From assembly GCF_003474385.1 (NCBI RefSeq), contig NZ_QUCY01000009.1, positions 1 through 64,000 of the forward strand: a DNA stretch of 64,000 nt. The letters run 5' to 3'. The DNA comes from Senegalimassilia sp003474385. GTDB lineage: Bacteria; Actinomycetota; Coriobacteriia; Coriobacteriales; Eggerthellaceae. Under the pieces are notes generated by a model. It saw only the letters and a list, made by a program, of their open reading frames with translations, did no database searches and was not told where the DNA came from. Shown piece by piece: positions 60,657 through 64,000 of this stretch; position 1 is the stretch's first letter; each line of letters begins with the position of its first letter. Position numbers and translations under genes: made by a program.

Positions 60657-60767
60657 ATGAAGCACATACCCTATCGACAAAATCCGACGGTCATTGACAT
60701 ATCAAAAAAAGCCCGACCACCGCCGGGGAAATTTCTACCCATGAATATGAACTGTATAATCATATAA
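60657..60767 (+). CDS. Small 36-aa protein of the element
   Basis: ATG after AAAAGGAGGTAGCC opens a 36-codon frame (MKHIPYRQNPTVIDISKK..GKFLPMNMNC). Not recognised as a named family, but the ribosome site is strong and similar small ORFs occur in Firmicutes elements. It lies before the sigma 5' part. Confidence 0.5.
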   Translation: MKHIPYRQNPTVIDISKKARPPPGKFLPMNMNCIII

Positions 60768-60943
60768 ATACATTTTTTAATTCCTTTGCGTCCGTTTGCA
60801 TTTTGCAGACGGGCGCATTTTGCTGTCCTCAAAAAAATTTGAAAAAAGTTTGCTGTTTGAGTTGGCAAAATTTCGGCGCTTCCGTGGAGGGCAGCCGAAA
60901 GGGGAACACCAACCCGCCCCCGGGAACGAAAGGGGGTGAGAAA

Positions 60944-61240
60944 ATGAACCCTGCACAATTTGAATGGCAAACGAGATGTGAGTTTAATGCGTACTGTAAA
61001 CATACTTTGCGCAATGAACTGATTGACGCTCTACGGGAAAGCAAAAAGCGTGAACGCAACGAAGTTAGCTTTTCAGCCTTAACCCCACAAGAGGAAAAAC
61101 AGCTTTATACCGTTGACAAGTATTTTGCCAACGAGGACGAAGAAACCTTTTGCGCGGGCGGCTTGAAAATTACCGCTAAACTGTTGGCTGACGCTATGCA
61201 CTCCCTGCCAGACGAAAAGCGGAGAACCGTGTTACTGTAC
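60944..61240 (+). pseudogene. Orf7-like sigma factor, 5' part
   Basis: The first 99 codons of the Tn916 Orf7-like sigma factor (QFEWQTRCEFNAYCKHTLRN, LADAMHSLPDEKRRTVLLY). Past 61240 the frame runs into RES sequence and stops at 61267. Joined to 56757 it reads KRRTVLLYYFFEMTD, exactly the Tn916 Orf7 spacing, giving 145 aa. Confidence 0.88.
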
Positions 61241-61883
61241 AAACTCGTCATATGGATGCTGGATTGAAACTGGTTGTCCTTCTGATATCGAATTCAATGT
61301 TGCCCCTATCGTACTGGATGGAACACAGAAGATTTTCAACTTAGCGGTTTCGATAAGAAATTTCGGTTCATTAGATGAGTTCGAAGAGAGCAGGGTTCAT
61401 TGCTGGCTCAAGCTGCTCATGCTGATGATCGCTACGTCGTATCGGGTCAATGAGGATAAGAGAGCATTCAAGTCCGAATACATCATCTCCCAGTCGGTAA
61501 TGATGGCTTGCAAAAGGGTGGGATACGATGGCGTTGCGTATTTTTCCAGAAGAGTGTCAGACAAGGCGTTTGCTTATTGCGCTATCGACCTTGCCCTATT
61601 CGTTAATTTTGATGGTGAGTATTCTTCACTTATCAAGCACATAAAGATGGATGACCCCTTGAACTATTTCGTATTCAAACAGCTGCTTCCATCATTGAAA
61701 TACAAAGAATACGACTTAAGGACAGCAAACAATCCTTTGATAACAAACATAGGGAACTACGACAGACAATATCCCTATAGAGAAACAGAGTTTTTCGAGT
61801 TCGATAAATTTCTGTTCGCCTCGTGGGAGAAAAGGTCGTCCGGCAAAGGAAAGAATGAACCCCCTTGGGGCGTGTCTGTGTAG
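61241..61883 (+). pseudogene. RES-domain protein, 3' part (interrupted)
   Basis: The remaining 214 codons of the RES gene: NSSYGCWIETGCPSDIEF, SEYIISQSVMMACKRVGYDG, VAYFSRR. It lacks a start, and together with 56275-56756 makes a complete 374-aa RES protein. A terminator is not evident after it. Confidence 0.82.
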
Positions 61884-62021
61884 CAACACAAATTCTCTGA
61901 AATGTCCGGTTAAACCTTACCAAGTACTGGCCCCTTGGGCAAAGGGCGTTATCCGTTCTCAAGCATGAAGCCCATCTCTTCACCGGCTATGCAAACTGAT
62001 ATAAGCAACCACTAGTCTTTA

Positions 62022-62051
62022 TGTCACAAAAATGATATAGTTCTTGTGACA
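62022..62051 (+). promoter_or_regulatory. Operator of the second abiE-like pair
   Basis: TGTCACAA (62022-62029) and TTGTGACA (62044-62051) form a perfect inverted repeat 16-45 bp before the gene, over the probable promoter. Its sequence differs from the first abiE operator. Confidence 0.6.
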
Positions 62052-62066
62052 AGAAAGGACAACTAG

Positions 62067-62681
62067 GTGAGCGAGCAAAGAGCCATAGTGGAAATGGTTT
62101 CCGAGGCAAAGCCGGGAGCGGTCTTCGTTCCGAGCGACTTCGCCGAGGCGGGATCGGCAGACGCCGTTCGCAAGGCGCTGTCCCGGATGGTGGAAGCCGG
62201 GGAGCTGGAACGTCCGATGCGGGGGCTCTACCGCAAGCCACGACGAAGCGCCTTCTTGGACAAAGCGGTTCCCGCGAGTCCCGATGAGATTGCGGAGGCC
62301 CTTGCCCGCAAATTCGAGTGGCGCATCGCGCCCTACGGGGACACGGCCCTCAATCGACTGGGCGTGGACTCCCAAGTTCCTTCGGTCGTGCGCTACGTGA
62401 GCGACGGGCCGTACCGGACCTATCAGTACGGCCCCTATACGATCGAGTTCAGGCATACAGCCAATCGCGACCTGTCGAGGCTGAACCCCGTTGCGGCCAC
62501 CGTCGTCCAGGCGTTGAAGGCACTCGGCAAAGACGGCGTAACGGAAGACGCGCTCGACATCATCTCCTCCCGGCTCGACGATTCGCAGATGGAGAGGCTC
62601 GCGTCGGAGACCCGCAACTCAACGTCATGGGTAAGAGAAGCGGTTAGGGATATGCAGAGAAGGAAGGTACAGCATGCGTGA
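62067..62681 (+). CDS. AbiEi-like antitoxin (DUF6088-type)
   Basis: A 204-aa protein. An N-terminal winged helix (PGAVFVPSDFAEAGSADAVRKALSRMVEAGEL, then RGLYRKP) and a C-terminal AbiEi-like region (ALNRLGVDSQVPSVVRYVSDGP). GTG at 62067 follows AAAGGACAAC. It overlaps the next gene by 8 bp. It probably represses the operon through the inverted repeat and counteracts the nucleotidyltransferase. Confidence 0.78.
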   Translation: MSEQRAIVEMVSEAKPGAVFVPSDFAEAGSADAVRKALSRMVEAGELERPMRGLYRKPRRSAFLDKAVPASPDEIAEALARKFEWRIAPYGDTALNRLGVDSQVPSVVRYVSDGPYRTYQYGPYTIEFRHTANRDLSRLNPVAATVVQALKALGKDGVTEDALDIISSRLDDSQMERLASETRNSTSWVREAVRDMQRRKVQHA

Positions 62682-63684
62682 ATTCGCGACGTTGCCGCAG
62701 AAAGACCGCTCGGATGCGCTGATTGTCGCGGCGCGAGAGAAGGGGATGCACCCGGCTATCGTCGAGAAGGATTTCTGGGTCTGCTGGACGCTCGATTACC
62801 TCTTCGGTGAATCCGCATTCAAGGACTCGTTCGCATTCAAGGGAGGGACGAGCCTGTCGAAGGGTTTCAATCTCATCGAGCGCTTCTCGGAAGACATCGA
62901 CCTCATTTTTGACTGGAGGCTTTTGGGATACGGAATCGATAAGCCCTGGGAGAAGAGGAGCAATACGAAGCAGGACGCGTTCGTAAGGCAGATCAACGAG
63001 GATGCCGCGTCGTTTCTGCGCGAAGAGCTGATGCCGGAAATGCAGGCATATCTCGGCGGCCAGCATATTGCCAACGCCTCGCTGCGAATCGACGAGGATG
63101 ATCCCCAAACACTCAGATTCTTCTACCCGCAATCCTTCTCTGATGATTCCATTCTGCAGGAAATCCGGTTGGAGACTGGAGCGCTCGCAGCATGGACGCC
63201 CACGACCGTGGCGCACATCAGCCCCTACATTGCCGAGGAGTTCCCAGAAGCCTTCGCTCAGCCGGAGACATCCGTGCTGACAGTGTCTCCCGAGAGGACG
63301 TTCTGGGAGAAGGCGACCATCTTGCACAAGGAAGCATTCCGCATGAACGGGAAGTTTCCGTCTAGGTATTCCCGCCACTACTACGATCTTTACAAGCTGG
63401 CGCATTCCGATATCAAGACGAGAGCGCTAAACGACGCGAGCCTCCTCAAGAGCGTGGTCGACTTCAAGATGACCTTCTGGCGGTCGAACGCCGCCCGATA
63501 CGACCTATGTGTCCTCGGGACATTGAAACTCATGCCCCCAAAGGATTCCATGCCCCTGGTCGAGCAGGATTACGCATCCATGCGAAACATGATCTTCGGT
63601 GATGCTCCCGACTTCGGTGATTTGATGCTGGGAATATCCGAACTTGAATCGGAGATCAATAATCATGGGCCTTTGAAAGGGTAA
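62674..63684 (+). CDS. Nucleotidyltransferase toxin, AbiEii-like
   Basis: A 336-aa nucleotidyltransferase. FAFKGGTSLSKGF at about residues 50-62 and RFSEDIDLIFDW near 70-80 are the GGxS and DxD motifs, ERTFWEKATILHKEAF near 210 and SRYSRHYYDLYKLA near 232 are family motifs. It is longer than the first AbiEii (280 aa) and belongs to another branch. It ends 4 bp before the AAA gene. Confidence 0.85.
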   Translation: MREFATLPQKDRSDALIVAAREKGMHPAIVEKDFWVCWTLDYLFGESAFKDSFAFKGGTSLSKGFNLIERFSEDIDLIFDWRLLGYGIDKPWEKRSNTKQDAFVRQINEDAASFLREELMPEMQAYLGGQHIANASLRIDEDDPQTLRFFYPQSFSDDSILQEIRLETGALAAWTPTTVAHISPYIAEEFPEAFAQPETSVLTVSPERTFWEKATILHKEAFRMNGKFPSRYSRHYYDLYKLAHSDIKTRALNDASLLKSVVDFKMTFWRSNAARYDLCVLGTLKLMPPKDSMPLVEQDYASMRNMIFGDAPDFGDLMLGISELESEINNHGPLKG

Positions 63685-63688
63685 TGCT

Positions 63689-64000
63689 ATGTATGTATCA
63701 AAGATAAGGATTCGCGAATTCAAGGTATTCAGACGCTTTGAACTCCAGTTAGGGGATGGCTTGAATATCCTCGCAGGGGACAATGATGTTGGTAAGAGCA
63801 CCTTGCTAGAAGCGATCCACCTCGTCTTGACTGCGTTGTACAGAGGGCGATCAATTGCTGCGGAGATCAGCGAGGAGCTGTTCAATAGAGAGTGCGTCCA
63901 AGAATTTTTCAAGGAGGTTGGTGAAGGCGGGTTGCCCGAGCCTCCCAGAATCGTGATTGAAGCAGTTTTCGATGGACCAGGAACTACTGCAGAGTATCAA
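63689..64000 (+). CDS. AAA ATPase, OLD-like (partial, runs off window)
   Basis: The first 104 codons of an ATPase: MYVSKIRIREFKVFRRFELQ, then NILAGDNDVGKSTLLEAI with the Walker A GDNDVGKST, as in OLD-family and RecF/SMC-like ATPases. The gene continues past the window, so a TOPRIM domain cannot be checked. It lies 4 bp after the nucleotidyltransferase on the same strand, so it is in the same operon. Confidence 0.7.
   Translation, partial: MYVSKIRIREFKVFRRFELQLGDGLNILAGDNDVGKSTLLEAIHLVLTALYRGRSIAAEISEELFNRECVQEFFKEVGEGGLPEPPRIVIEAVFDGPGTTAEYQ

Larger units (their letters stand above)
56757..61240 (+). mobile_element. Tn916-like element in circularly permuted form
   Basis: A 4,484-bp insertion of lower-GC DNA in the RES gene, carrying Orf8-, Xis- and Int-like genes of the Tn916 family plus a KTR fragment and a frameshifted RlmN-like gene. 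No target-site duplication is needed: host CTTGC|AAACTC is restored by removal. The ends meet to give CTGTAC|TATTTC, restoring a sigma gene. T-rich host sequence lies left (CTTTTACC) and A-rich right (AAACTC), as in Tn916 target sites. Confidence 0.88.

Overview
The window looks like the chromosome of an anaerobic gut actinobacterium of the class Coriobacteriia, most likely family Eggerthellaceae. This is inferred from the high GC, the arginine-deiminase genes, the membrane-anchored LuxR regulator and the Nramp-related transporter; there is no rRNA to confirm it. A run of 10 N at 1470-1479 is an assembly gap, so the first 1.47 kb may not truly join what follows.

1-14.9 kb is chromosomal backbone: an arginine-type amidinotransferase, a DMT exporter, an unknown 195-aa protein, two tandem MFS transporters of the MHS type, a TetR regulator, an arginine/ornithine antiporter (arcD) and arginine deiminase (arcA), a LuxR regulator, an Nramp-related transporter, a HAD phosphatase, tRNA-Arg(CCU) and tRNA-Gly(CCC). 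Much of this concerns arginine and guanidino compounds and their transport.

15.0 to about 55.4 kb is an integrative and conjugative element (ICE). It starts with a tyrosine integrase and small DNA-binding protein, then two HTH regulators and an AbiEi/AbiEii toxin-antitoxin pair. A small Rrf2-nitroreductase-PEBP-GNAT cargo block follows. Next is a type IV secretion module (VirD4, small membrane protein, PrgI, VirB4, a VirB1-like two-enzyme hydrolase, a VirB6-like protein) ending in a 1254-aa thioester/SpaA surface protein with its own class B sortase. 36.9-49.3 kb is mixed cargo: HelD-like helicase, two HxlR clusters, radical SAM, and an ECF sigma/membrane protein/ABC exporter locus. 49.3-55.4 kb is the mobilisation end: MobC-like protein, relaxase, a hairpin-rich oriT candidate, a P-loop kinase/GNAT fusion and small unknown proteins.

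55.8-64 kb is a toxin/defence cluster: an XRE regulator with a RES-domain gene, then a second AbiE-like pair co-directional with an OLD-like AAA ATPase that runs off the window. The RES gene is interrupted by a 4,484-bp Tn916-like element (56757-61240) carrying an Orf8-like HTH protein, Xis, Int, a cysteine-rich KTR fragment and a frameshifted RlmN/Cfr-family gene. Its two ends are the two halves of one Orf7-like sigma-factor gene. Joining the ends gives an intact 145-codon sigma gene, and deleting the element gives an intact RES gene. The element therefore sits in the genome as a circle opened inside its own sigma gene, so the sigma factor could only be whole after excision. This is the most unusual feature of the window.
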